NCBI GenBank assembly: GCA_013041975.1
Contig: JABDQZ010000133.1
Coordinates: 1-14,972, forward strand
Source of the DNA: Gammaproteobacteria bacterium
GTDB taxonomy: Bacteria; Pseudomonadota; Gammaproteobacteria; Chromatiales; Chromatiaceae
Direction of reading: 5' to 3'
DNA: 14,972 bases
In this document: piece after piece, positions 1 to 6,635 of the stretch
How positions within the stretch are numbered: position 1 is the stretch's first letter
How the letters are laid out: each line of letters starts with the position of its first letter
The notes under the pieces: generated by a model
Told to the model about the DNA's origin: nothing
Seen by the model: the letters and a program-made list of their open reading frames with translations, nothing else
The model's database searches: none
Position numbers and translations under genes: made by a program

Positions 1-59
1 TCCGGCACGACTTCGCGTAGGCGTGTGCCAAATCCTCCTGCAAGGATTACAGCTTCCAT
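1..59 (-). CDS. hddC: Sugar-phosphate nucleotidyltransferase, HddC-like (partial, N-terminus only)
   Basis: Only the first 19 codons are inside the window; the gene continues past the left edge. They contain LAGGFGTRL, the nucleotide-binding GGxGTR signature of sugar-phosphate nucleotidyltransferases, starting at about residue 6. The start codon overlaps the stop of the upstream gmhA-like gene by one base (TGATG), and a GGAG lies about 10 bases upstream of it. Following hddA and gmhA homologues, the best reading is D-glycero-alpha-D-manno-heptose 1-phosphate guanylyltransferase, which makes GDP-heptose. The family call is certain; the substrate rests on the neighbours, and another NDP-sugar pyrophosphorylase cannot be excluded from 19 residues. 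Confidence 0.75.
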   Translation of the reverse strand, partial: MEAVILAGGFGTRLREVVP

Positions 60-691
60 CAGGCATTATCTCCGAAAATAACGTTTTCAATAATGCCGCA
101 GATGATGTGGCCGATACCCAGATGACCTTCCTGTATTTTCGGGGTTTCAGATGAAGGCACATCCAGTAAGTAATCGCACAAATCCACCATGCGACCACCT
201 TTGTTACCGGTCAAGCCAATTGTGATCATGCCCATTTCACGAGCCTTTTCGAGTGCTTTAATGATATTGGGTGATTTTCCCGAGGTAGAATAGACGATCA
301 GCACATCCCCTGTTTTACCATTAGCCTGTACCTGGCGCTCGAAAAGTTTTTCATAGCCGTAGTCATTGCCGATCGCAGTGAGGATTGATGAGTCGGTTGT
401 CAGTGCAACGGCTGGTAATCCCGGACGATCAAAGGCAAAACGACTAACCAGTTCACCAGCAATGTGCTGAGCATCTGCAGCACTGCCACCGTTACCAGCT
501 AACAAAATTTTACCGTCGTTTTGTAATGAATTTATACATGCATAAGCTGCCTGGGTAACTTTAACTTGCAGATTTTCATCAGCAAGCATGGTTTCGTAGA
601 CATCTCGAGTTTGAGTGAACTGATCGATAACTAAAGGGTTAATGCTAAATTCGTTTTGAACAGAAACATCTTTAAGTGCAGCAGATTTCAT
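59..691 (-). CDS. gmhA: Phosphoheptose isomerase (SIS domain), GmhA family
   Basis: Predicted to convert sedoheptulose 7-phosphate into D-glycero-D-manno-heptose 7-phosphate in the cytoplasm, the first step of ADP- or GDP-heptose synthesis. The 210-residue length fits GmhA. The SIS fold shows AGNGGSAADAQHIAGE (residues 65-80) and STSGKS (135-140). Residues H76, E80, Q187 and H195 match the positions of the zinc ligands of E. coli GmhA by motif spacing (AQHIAGE and IQEGHLGIGH). The start at 691 has GGAGG about 8 bases upstream and overlaps the end of the hddA-like gene by four bases (ATGA), which suggests translational coupling. The neighbours (GHMP heptose kinase before, nucleotidyltransferase after) point to the GDP-heptose branch used for capsule, S-layer or exopolysaccharide glycans. 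The SIS family is certain; the heptose substrate is well supported by context. Confidence 0.9.
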   Translation of the reverse strand: MKSAALKDVSVQNEFSINPLVIDQFTQTRDVYETMLADENLQVKVTQAAYACINSLQNDGKILLAGNGGSAADAQHIAGELVSRFAFDRPGLPAVALTTDSSILTAIGNDYGYEKLFERQVQANGKTGDVLIVYSTSGKSPNIIKALEKAREMGMITIGLTGNKGGRMVDLCDYLLDVPSSETPKIQEGHLGIGHIICGIIENVIFGDNA

Positions 692-1719
692 ATTTCAATC
701 CTCCAGGCCTGTGAGCCTTGCTTAGTGAAATGACAGTTACTAACCTGACCGTCAAATTGATTCAAAGTACGTATGACATTCATACGTTTTTCAGTGGGTA
801 CAAAAAACATCATGAAGCCACCACCACCGGCTCCGGAAACTTTCCCAGCCAGCGCACCCGCATCAAGGGCACTGTCGTAAATCTTGTCGATGAGAGGGTT
901 AGATACGGTTTTTGCAGACTTTTTCTTGTTGGCCCAGCCAAACAGCATGGATCCGACAAAACTCGAAAAGTCACCTTTGAGTAAACATTCCTTCATCATG
1001 ATGGCTTCTTCCTTGATGCCGTGCATGGCGGTCAACGTTTCATCAGAGCCCTTCTTTACGTTGTTGCTTTGATCTTGAATAATCCTGGCTGATTCACGTG
1101 ATACGCCGGTGTAAAACAACACCAGCGATGATTCCAACTCGTTTATAACCCAGTTCTTTATTCTTAGCGGGTTAATGATAGAGCGGTTATCAGCATAAAA
1201 TTCCATGTAATTGAAGCCACCAAAGGTTGCTGCAAACTGGTCTTGTCTGCCGCCTTGTAAACCGCAGTCTTGTCGCTCAATTTTGAAGGCGAGTTGAGCT
1301 ATATCGTAATCATCCAGTGGTGCATTAAATAATTCTACGAACGCTCTGATCATGACGACGACGAGTGTTGATGAAGAACCCAGGCCAGAACCGACAGGTG
1401 CATCGACATTGGTGTTCAGTTCGAGTGCTACACGTTCACCATCGTTGTATTTTTCAACCATTTCCTTGTAAACAGCGATATGCAGACAGTGCTCGGGAAA
1501 ATCCGACAGGTCGTCATTAATGTTAATTTCAAGCTCTGTTTCTCTGTCAGTGGCCTTGAAACGAATGACAGGTTCGTTAAGTGTTTTAATGACTGCGTAG
1601 GCGTATCTATCAATGGTCGCGTTTAGTACAGCACCACCGTGGACGTCGCAGTAGGGTGAAACATCCGTTCCGCCACCGGCTAGACCCAGTCTGAGAGGAG
1701 CTCTCGCTTTAACTATCAT
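688..1719 (-). CDS. hddA: D-glycero-alpha-D-manno-heptose 7-phosphate kinase-like GHMP kinase
   Basis: A 343-residue GHMP-family sugar kinase. The visible signatures are the N-terminal RAPLRLGLAGGGTD (residues 6-19), the phosphate-binding loop PVGSGLGSSS (108-117), a conserved GLQGGRQDQFAATFGG (153-168) and the C-terminal KVSGAGGGG motif (293-301). HddA phosphorylates the anomeric carbon of D,D-heptose 7-phosphate to give the 1,7-bisphosphate. It is first in a minus-strand operon with gmhA (four-base overlap) and hddC. AGGAG at 1728-1732, 8 bases before the ATG, fixes the start. A sigma-54-type promoter lies about 70 bases upstream of the start. A GmhB-type 7-phosphatase, also needed by the pathway, is not visible here and may follow hddC or lie elsewhere. 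Fucokinase-like relatives share the fold, so the heptose assignment leans on context. Confidence 0.88.
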   Translation of the reverse strand: MIVKARAPLRLGLAGGGTDVSPYCDVHGGAVLNATIDRYAYAVIKTLNEPVIRFKATDRETELEININDDLSDFPEHCLHIAVYKEMVEKYNDGERVALELNTNVDAPVGSGLGSSSTLVVVMIRAFVELFNAPLDDYDIAQLAFKIERQDCGLQGGRQDQFAATFGGFNYMEFYADNRSIINPLRIKNWVINELESSLVLFYTGVSRESARIIQDQSNNVKKGSDETLTAMHGIKEEAIMMKECLLKGDFSSFVGSMLFGWANKKKSAKTVSNPLIDKIYDSALDAGALAGKVSGAGGGGFMMFFVPTEKRMNVIRTLNQFDGQVSNCHFTKQGSQAWRIEI

Positions 1720-1788
1720 GGTCTGTTCTCCTAAAAGTAATTGTTCTATCCGCGATTATTCGTTGTATTGCGGGGTTGATAAGAGATT

Positions 1789-1805
1789 TGCATCAGCCAT
1801 GCCAA
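1789..1805 (-). promoter_or_regulatory. Sigma-54 (-24/-12) promoter for the hddA-gmhA-hddC operon
   Basis: The minus strand reads TTGGCATGGCTGATGCA. GG (1803-1802) and GC (1791-1790) are separated exactly as the -24 and -12 elements of RpoN promoters, with 12 bases between the second G and the C. The predicted transcript start is near 1778, leaving a leader of about 60 bases before the hddA ATG at 1719. The same layout recurs at three other promoters in this window. The match is direct; activity is inferred. Confidence 0.75.
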
Positions 1806-1900
1806 AAATACAAAAGCTACAAAAAACCGGGCTAAGTATCTGTATTTAAATAGAATAAATTATTTTATGAAAAGCGATCGTCAAAAATAATGATTTTCAT

Positions 1901-1957
1901 TTTGCAAATATTAGTGCTTTCCAAACAGTGATTTACTTTGCGAAATGCAAATTGCAA
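1901..1957. promoter_or_regulatory. Upstream activator-type palindromic sites for the hddA promoter
   Basis: A near-perfect palindrome ATGCAAATTGCAA sits at 1945-1957. It overlaps a second related element, TTGCGAAATGCAA, at 1938-1950. A half-site TTGCAAAT begins at 1902, its motif centre 43 bases from the first. They lie about 106 and 149 bases upstream of the -24 element of the hddA promoter, a distance typical of sigma-54 enhancer sites. The same motif occurs upstream of the other sigma-54 promoters here. The binding protein is unknown. Confidence 0.6.
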
Positions 1958-1985
1958 CAGAGAAGAAACCGTCTAGCTAAGACGG
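1958..1985 (-). terminator. Rho-independent terminator after the Wzy-like gene
   Basis: Read on the minus strand, CCGTCT (1985-1980), loop TAGCT, then AGACGG (1974-1969) forms a perfect 6-bp stem with a 5-base loop, followed by the T-rich run TTTCTTCTCT. It starts about 18 bases past the stop codon of the minus-strand membrane protein gene. It would insulate that unit from the hddA operon, whose activator-type sites begin immediately beyond it. Confidence 0.6.
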
Positions 1986-2002
1986 GAAGGAAATACTGGC
2001 TT

Positions 2003-3331
2003 TTAAGTCTGGGGCAGTGCAGGTTGAGATGTGATGGGATCGCTCACAACCGTTTGCTGATTGTTGGTGGAGGTTTTTAATTGCATAAAAATTTTATGAC
2101 GCCAGGCAGAGGTTAAACCAATGGCAAAACCTCCGAGCGTCATTCCGTCTATCCTTGCCAGTGCAGGATTCAATGCCAGATTGATAAACAGTGCAAGGAA
2201 CACGATCAGTACCGAAAACATGACAGGATTGATATGGCCATACATGCGCTTGTAAAGCCAGATGGTTTTTATGAGGCGCTGCAGAATAAAGAAATTAAAG
2301 AACAGGTAAACGAAAGTACCGATCAGTCCATATTTAAAGGCGACGCCCATGATCCCTATATCATCCGAGGAGAAGTATACCCAAATGAGGTCCTGTTCAG
2401 TTTTGGTGTAGAAACTTTGTTGGCCAAATCCCAGAAAGGGATTATCAGATAATGAGTTAATCGCAAGTGCATATGACGTCGCGCGTACGGCATCTCCACC
2501 GCCTCCTGCCTGGCTGGACATGTATTCAACTGCGGCCATGATGATAGCGCCAATACCTGCCAGCATAATGGGCAAGGCAAAGAAAAACAGGGCAAGTCTT
2601 CTTTTTTTAGCAAAGAACATCGGATACATCAGGCTGGATAGAACCAGGGTGGCTGCCATTGAGCGGGCTTTCACAAGAAACCAGATATAGGCAAGTATGA
2701 GAATGATCAATAGCCAGAAGAGTTTTTTTGCGGCTTGTTTGCTGGTGATCATCAGGAATGGTGCAAGAATACTTAGTGTAAAAAGAGCCAGGGAGCTGGG
2801 CTTTAAGCGATAGCCTCGCCAGTCATCATGGGTAACGAGTGACGCCACGGTGTGATCTGCTGAAAAATAAGTTGCCCTCAGATCCAGTCTAAAATAATGA
2901 AACATGTAATTAATGGCCAGAAATACCAGGGCTACGATGAAAACTCGTTCAATTTTTCTTACGTCAAAGCCGATGCGGTATAAAAAATAAAGCGCAGGAC
3001 CAAAGAAGATGATCAGGTAACCACGAGAAGCCAGAACACTAGGCAACATAGGAACATCAGCATTAATTGAGAATACATAACCTGGCAAAACAAAAGTGTA
3101 GGCAACAAGAAATAGCGTAGAAAAAAACCACCAGTTCCACTTCAAGTCTTTATTTCGAATATGCAGGCTGGCAACAATAGCACCGTAAAAAAACAACATT
3201 ATAGCCAATAGCAAGCCTAGTTCCTGTATACGGTTGGCCAGGAAATAGCGTCCACCCTGCAGTCCTGTGTACAGAACCATAAAAATGGCAGCCGATATAA
3301 GCGAACTGAAACTGATGCGCGTGCTAAGCAA
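2003..3331 (-). CDS. O-antigen polymerase / ligase-like membrane protein (Wzy_C-type)
   Basis: A 442-residue polytopic inner-membrane protein with about 11-12 hydrophobic helices (for example near residues 35-56, 68-88, 103-120, 129-147, 203-220, 246-268, 325-351, 368-388 and 393-410). A hydrophilic loop between about 268 and 325 holds R283 and the stretch SLSDNPFLGFGQQSF (293-307), typical of the Wzy/WaaL superfamily; R223 in VKARSMAA fits another conserved arginine. Such proteins polymerise lipid-linked repeat units or transfer glycans in the periplasm, and sequence alone does not separate the two. The best start is TTG at 3331: an in-frame stop lies just upstream (3347-3349), and starting at the next methionine (residue 18) would remove the first helix. 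The gene stands alone between its own sigma-54 promoter and terminator. The short C-terminal tail (about 418-442) is polar and low complexity. Confidence 0.85.
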   Translation of the reverse strand: MLSTRISFSSLISAAIFMVLYTGLQGGRYFLANRIQELGLLLAIMLFFYGAIVASLHIRNKDLKWNWWFFSTLFLVAYTFVLPGYVFSINADVPMLPSVLASRGYLIIFFGPALYFLYRIGFDVRKIERVFIVALVFLAINYMFHYFRLDLRATYFSADHTVASLVTHDDWRGYRLKPSSLALFTLSILAPFLMITSKQAAKKLFWLLIILILAYIWFLVKARSMAATLVLSSLMYPMFFAKKRRLALFFFALPIMLAGIGAIIMAAVEYMSSQAGGGGDAVRATSYALAINSLSDNPFLGFGQQSFYTKTEQDLIWVYFSSDDIGIMGVAFKYGLIGTFVYLFFNFFILQRLIKTIWLYKRMYGHINPVMFSVLIVFLALFINLALNPALARIDGMTLGGFAIGLTSAWRHKIFMQLKTSTNNQQTVVSDPITSQPALPQT

Positions 3332-3392
3332 TGCTGAATCTCTTGTTTAAAGGTGCTTCTATAAGTTTAGCGTTCAAATTTTGACAATATTT

Positions 3393-3409
3393 AGCAAAGG
3401 TTATGCCAA
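3393..3409 (-). promoter_or_regulatory. Sigma-54 promoter for the Wzy-like gene
   Basis: The minus strand reads TTGGCATAACCTTTGCT, with GG (3407-3406) and GC (3395-3394) at exact -24/-12 spacing. The predicted start near 3382 gives a leader of about 50 bases to the TTG start codon at 3331. The strong palindrome at 3467-3479 is about 67 bases upstream of the -24 element. Confidence 0.75.
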
Positions 3410-3456
3410 TCATTTTATCCTTTATTGTTCGCAGTGAATTTTTAGTCTATTGAATT

Positions 3457-3469
3457 AATCAATGACTTG
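3457..3469 (+). promoter_or_regulatory. Possible IHF-binding site
   Basis: AATCAATGACTTG matches the IHF consensus WATCAANNNNTTR at every defined position. IHF often bends DNA between activator and sigma-54 holoenzyme. Here the match overlaps the edge of the palindromic site by three bases, which is not the usual spacing, and a short degenerate consensus occurs by chance in AT-rich DNA. Confidence 0.3.
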
Positions 3470-3479
3470 CATATTGCAA
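3467..3479. promoter_or_regulatory. Palindromic activator-type site shared by two divergent sigma-54 promoters
   Basis: TTGCATATTGCAA differs by one base from TTGCAAATTGCAA, the motif seen perfectly at 6510-6522. A partial copy, ATGCAAAGC, starts at 3505. The main site lies about 67 bases upstream of the -24 element on the minus side and 136 on the plus side, so one bound activator could serve both promoters. The identity of the protein is unknown. Confidence 0.6.
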
Positions 3480-3605
3480 AAGTTCACAAAATTTCCTGAG
3501 CAGAATGCAAAGCACTTGATTCTAGAACCCCTCATATATTTCAGTGTAGATCTTAACTGACTGATATATCGATATTTATTATGCTTTTTATGCTAAAGCT
3601 TTAAA

Positions 3606-3622
3606 TAGGCATGGAACCTGCA
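3606..3622 (+). promoter_or_regulatory. Sigma-54 promoter for the GT4-GT2-membrane protein operon
   Basis: TAGGCATGGAACCTGCA has GG (3608-3609) and GC (3620-3621) with exact -24/-12 spacing, and GGCAT as in the other three promoters of the window. The predicted start near 3633 leaves about 42 bases before the ATG at 3675. It deviates from consensus at the base before GG (A instead of T). Confidence 0.68.
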
Positions 3623-3674
3623 AAGGCTTAGGTCATTCACTATTGACGAACATGCATTAGCAGGGTGAGCTTAG

Positions 3675-4895
3675 ATGAGCACTTTATTTATTACGACACA
3701 ATTTCCCTATCCACTGGACAACGGCGGAAAGATAGGAGCTTTCAACGGCATCAGCGTTGTCTCGAATGACGATGATGTCACGGTACTGTCATTTACTGAG
3801 GAACGTGAAACGGTTGAAAAGGGTATCCAGTATTTTAAAAATATTTTTGACAATGTCATTTTTAAAGATCCTGTCGACCATGATGTGCATATCCGTAATA
3901 AACCTGCAAAATTACTGACGACTATGCTACGAAGTTACCTTACGGCAACGCCCTATGTGGCAGCCAAGTTTGTTAACAGCGAAATGTACCGACTTATCGA
4001 CGAATGTTTTGAAAATAATCACTACGACGTGGTATTCATTGATTATCTGAACATGTATCCCTACGCCAGATATATAAAAAAGCATCACAGTGGTCATTAC
4101 AAACAAATGGTGTTTAAGGATCACAATATCGAATTCGAACTTGTTGAACAGGAGTACCGCAAACAATCTGGTTGGAAAAAATGGGTACTGGGCCTCGAAT
4201 GGAAAAGAACCAGAAACTATGAATTAAAGGCTATTAAAGACAACTCCCTGGTATTTACCGTTTGTGACGAGAATGCCGACTACTTTAAGCAGTTCAATCG
4301 TAATGTTTTTCCAATGAAGCCTACCTATGACGTAACCGATGCGGACAGGTCATTGTCATCAGAAAAATCGATCTTGTATATTGGTAACCTATCCTGGCAA
4401 CCGAACATGAATGGTTTGAATTGGTTCGTGGATCATGTCTGGTCGAAAATAAAGCAACAGGAACCCGATGCTGTCCTTAATATAGTGGGTAGCGGTAAAG
4501 TTGAGACCTCGTTCGACTCCATTGAAGGGATCAATATGCTGGGTTATGTCGAAGACCTGAATGAACTGTATCAAACTCATCGAGCCTTTATAGTGCCATT
4601 GTTAGAAGGTAGCGGGATACGTATCAAGATATTGGAAGCTTTCAATCATGGCATACCTGTTGTTTCGACTCGGCTGGCCTGTGACACGATAGGTGCCGAA
4701 CATGGTAATGAGTTATTGATCGCAGATGCTGCCGAAGAGTTTTCACATTGTGTTTTAAACCTGCTGCAGTCAGACAAGGCCAATGAGTCTATCAGTGCTC
4801 GTGCTAAAGCATTCCTTAAAAAGCACTACTCGTTATCATCAAGGTGTGACGAGTATCAGGGGGTTTTAAATTTGACTCATTCAGTAGAGTTTTGA
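3675..4895 (+). CDS. Glycosyltransferase family 4 (GT-B fold)
   Basis: A 406-residue cytoplasmic or membrane-associated sugar transferase. The N-terminal half carries the acceptor-side loop FPYPLDNGGKIGAF (residues 10-23). The C-terminal half has the donor-binding features of GT4 enzymes: LYIGNLSWQPNMNG (234-247), GYVEDLNELY (290-299) and PLLEGSGIRIKILEAFNHG (308-326), with a conserved glutamate at E321 followed by GIPVVST. It transfers a sugar from a nucleotide donor to a growing glycan; donor and acceptor cannot be read from sequence. AGGGTGA seven bases before the ATG supports the start. The downstream GT2 gene follows with almost no gap. It resembles transferases found in exosortase-associated EPS loci, but no exosortase is present in this window. 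Confidence 0.88.
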   Translation: MSTLFITTQFPYPLDNGGKIGAFNGISVVSNDDDVTVLSFTEERETVEKGIQYFKNIFDNVIFKDPVDHDVHIRNKPAKLLTTMLRSYLTATPYVAAKFVNSEMYRLIDECFENNHYDVVFIDYLNMYPYARYIKKHHSGHYKQMVFKDHNIEFELVEQEYRKQSGWKKWVLGLEWKRTRNYELKAIKDNSLVFTVCDENADYFKQFNRNVFPMKPTYDVTDADRSLSSEKSILYIGNLSWQPNMNGLNWFVDHVWSKIKQQEPDAVLNIVGSGKVETSFDSIEGINMLGYVEDLNELYQTHRAFIVPLLEGSGIRIKILEAFNHGIPVVSTRLACDTIGAEHGNELLIADAAEEFSHCVLNLLQSDKANESISARAKAFLKKHYSLSSRCDEYQGVLNLTHSVEF

Positions 4896-4897
4896 AA

Positions 4898-5800
4898 ATG
4901 AATCTAGATAAACATCCATTGGTTTCTATTATTCTGATTAACTATAACGGTGCGGCAGATACGATTGAGTGTGTTGAAAGTTTAACTAAAGTCACCTATG
5001 CCAATGTGAAAATTATCATTGTCGATAATGCCAGTACCGATAATTCAATCAAGGTTCTTAAACACAATCTTCAATATGAGAATGTCATCATTATCGAATC
5101 ACCGGAGAATAACGGTTTTTCAGCCGGTAATAATATAGGCATCCAGGAAGCCAGGAAGCTTAATGCTGATTACATGCTGATCCTTAATAACGATACGCTC
5201 GTAGAACCTGACTTTATTGAGCCGCTGCTGGAAGTGTTTGACAGCAATGAGGATGTCGGGTGCGTGATTAGTAAAATTCTCTATGCGTCTGATCCGGATA
5301 AAACCTGGTATGCAGGAGGTACTTTTAACCCCTGGTTTTGTCGTGCTGATCATGATCACTACAATCTTACCGATAATAAAGTTGCAGAAGTGAAGCCTGT
5401 CGAATTTGCTTCCGGTTGCTGCATGCTATTATCCAGAGAAGCCATCGATAAAACCGGCTTGATGGATGAAGATTATTTTCTTTATGTCGAAGACACGGAA
5501 TATTCGCTCAGGCTACGTCAAGTTGGCTTCAAGCTTATGTATACTTCCAGATCAGTGATTTATCATAAGGTGAGTGCCACGACTTCGGTAGGTTCCGACT
5601 TAAGTCAATATTACACAATTCGAAACACGCTGTATCTGAGTAAGGTGTATTCCAGTTTTCTGCAGAAATTAACTACCATGACCTACAATGTGGCCTTTTA
5701 TACTCATAAAGTTTTAACTGGCCAGTACAAGATAAAAAATATTGTTTCCGCGCAAGTTGATTATCATTCAGGCGTTATGGGAAGAAGTAAAAGGTTTTAG
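4898..5800 (+). CDS. Glycosyltransferase family 2, rhamnosyltransferase-like
   Basis: About 300 residues of GT-A fold. With the ATG at 4898 as residue 1, the protein begins with LVSIILINYNGAADTIECV (8-26), then VDNASTDNS (42-50), ESPENNGFSAGNNIGI (67-82), the metal-binding LNNDT (96-100) and a late EDTEYSLRLRQVGF (198-211). These are the hallmarks of the GT2 subgroup that includes RfbF/WcaA-like rhamnosyltransferases. A TTG start at 4892 would overlap the previous stop by four bases, but ATG at 4898 is preferred because the weak AGAG at 4886-4889 is then 8 bases away and the conserved fold still begins after it. It probably adds one sugar to the repeat unit made by this locus. Confidence 0.87.
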   Translation: MNLDKHPLVSIILINYNGAADTIECVESLTKVTYANVKIIIVDNASTDNSIKVLKHNLQYENVIIIESPENNGFSAGNNIGIQEARKLNADYMLILNNDTLVEPDFIEPLLEVFDSNEDVGCVISKILYASDPDKTWYAGGTFNPWFCRADHDHYNLTDNKVAEVKPVEFASGCCMLLSREAIDKTGLMDEDYFLYVEDTEYSLRLRQVGFKLMYTSRSVIYHKVSATTSVGSDLSQYYTIRNTLYLSKVYSSFLQKLTTMTYNVAFYTHKVLTGQYKIKNIVSAQVDYHSGVMGRSKRF

Positions 5801-5826
5801 GTGCAATACAAGCAGGAAATGATTCC

Positions 5827-6393
5827 ATGGTTTTAAATACGCTATTTTTTATTGGTTACGTACTCCTTGTAGGCCCGCCCCGGGCTGTAGAAATCAGTAA
5901 CTACGCGAATGATGCTGGAGATGAACTAAGAGGTAAGCCAATCTGGGTGGTGATTTTGACTGAATTTGTTTTTCGTTCCGGTATCTTTCTTATTTTCGCG
6001 GCTTCAATTGAGTCGTTGCTAGGTGATCAACGTTACGAACAGTACCAGCTCGACCTGTTTCTGGGTTCTTTGATTTTTGCCGGTCTCATACATACTTTTT
6101 CATATTACGCGAGCTACTGCTTGACGTATTCATCAGGTCACTCACTATCCCGAGTCTATCGTCTGGGAAGAAATTTTGCTTATGCCATATTGCCTGCTTT
6201 TATGGCAGCCGGAGTGGTACTGACCTGGCAGGATATCAATGATATTGAGCTGTTCAGCGGTGGTTATATCGAACGAGTATTTTTTGTTACCTGGAGTAGT
6301 TTTGTGATACTAGGGCTCTTCGAGGCTTTACTCATGAAACGCATACCGACTGGTTTGGGTGAAATTCTTTTAAAACGCTTGAACAGAGCTTAA
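5827..6393 (+). CDS. Unrecognised five-helix membrane protein
   Basis: 188 residues with hydrophobic segments near 3-17, 39-65, 76-100, 117-134 and 150-170, giving about five membrane helices. I recognise no family or catalytic motif. Possible conserved features are GPPRAVEISNYANDAGDEL (16-34) after the first helix and a polar, arginine-bearing loop SLSRVYRLGRN (106-116). An AGGA at 5814-5817 about 9 bases before the ATG supports the start, and the gene follows the GT2 gene after 26 bases in the same operon. It could be a flippase accessory, a glycan-modifying membrane protein or a structural partner of the assembly machinery; none of these is supported by sequence. Confidence 0.65.
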   Translation: MVLNTLFFIGYVLLVGPPRAVEISNYANDAGDELRGKPIWVVILTEFVFRSGIFLIFAASIESLLGDQRYEQYQLDLFLGSLIFAGLIHTFSYYASYCLTYSSGHSLSRVYRLGRNFAYAILPAFMAAGVVLTWQDINDIELFSGGYIERVFFVTWSSFVILGLFEALLMKRIPTGLGEILLKRLNRA

Positions 6394-6466
6394 GCCGACA
6401 CTTTTCATTCCTGACGATGTGAAATTTGTTGTGTTCGCAACTATCACACGCTATTTGACTTTCAAA

Positions 6467-6522
6467 TTGCAATTTGCAATTTCCTTCAGTCTTCATCAAA
6501 TCAGCCACTTTGCAAATTGCAA
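6467..6522. promoter_or_regulatory. Pair of palindromic activator-type sites upstream of the phosphoglycosyl transferase operon
   Basis: Two near-identical palindromes are present: TTGCAATTTGCAA at 6467-6479 and TTGCAAATTGCAA at 6510-6522. They are reverse complements of each other and their centres are 43 bases apart, about four helical turns. They lie 71 and 114 bases upstream of the -24 element at 6587. The same motif and the same 43-base spacing recur upstream of hddA. This is the best-defined copy of the site in the window. Confidence 0.7.
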
Positions 6523-6583
6523 ACTGCTCTTCTTTGTAAGCCATAGAAAAATATAAGTTACTGAAAAATATAAATAAAAAACT

Positions 6584-6600
6584 TTGGCATGGCGTTTGCT
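6584..6600 (+). promoter_or_regulatory. Sigma-54 promoter for the 6636-12124 operon
   Basis: TTGGCATGGCGTTTGCT has GG (6586-6587) and GC (6598-6599) at exact -24/-12 spacing, followed by an AT-rich start region. The predicted transcript start is near 6611, only about 25 bases from the ATG at 6636. This and 3393-3409 are the closest matches to the RpoN consensus in the window. Confidence 0.78.
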
Positions 6601-6635
6601 CTATACATCTCAGTAGAAACAAACGGGATTAAAAA

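Larger units (their letters stand above)
3332..3674. other. Divergent control region between the Wzy-like and GT4 genes
   Basis: This 343-base non-coding stretch is AT-rich and has no convincing ORF. It holds two back-to-back sigma-54 promoters (3393-3409 minus, 3606-3622 plus). Between them lie one strong palindromic activator-type site (3467-3479), a weaker relative near 3505-3517 and an overlapping IHF-like match (3457-3469). The segment 3520-3600 shows nothing I can name. Confidence 0.7.

Noticed and set aside
718..1072. Plus-strand ORFs opposite the hddA-like gene
   Set aside because: They are antisense to a well-conserved GHMP kinase and encode no recognisable motif; likewise the other ORFs lying opposite or out of frame within the larger genes.
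1901..1957. The repeated TTGCAA-type motifs as a CRISPR array or mobile-element ends
   Set aside because: The units are 13-base palindromes without regular spacers, arrays or target-site duplications, and they sit only upstream of promoters; binding sites explain them better.
2234..2452. A 72-codon plus-strand ORF within the Wzy-like gene
   Set aside because: It is antisense to a membrane protein with clear Wzy/WaaL features, and its complementary hydrophilic composition is what an antisense frame of hydrophobic codons gives.
6332..6622. A 96-codon minus-strand ORF running from the end of the five-helix protein gene across the intergenic region
   Set aside because: It covers the palindromic sites and the sigma-54 promoter, has an unusual Cys/Phe-rich composition and resembles no protein; it is read-through of regulatory DNA.
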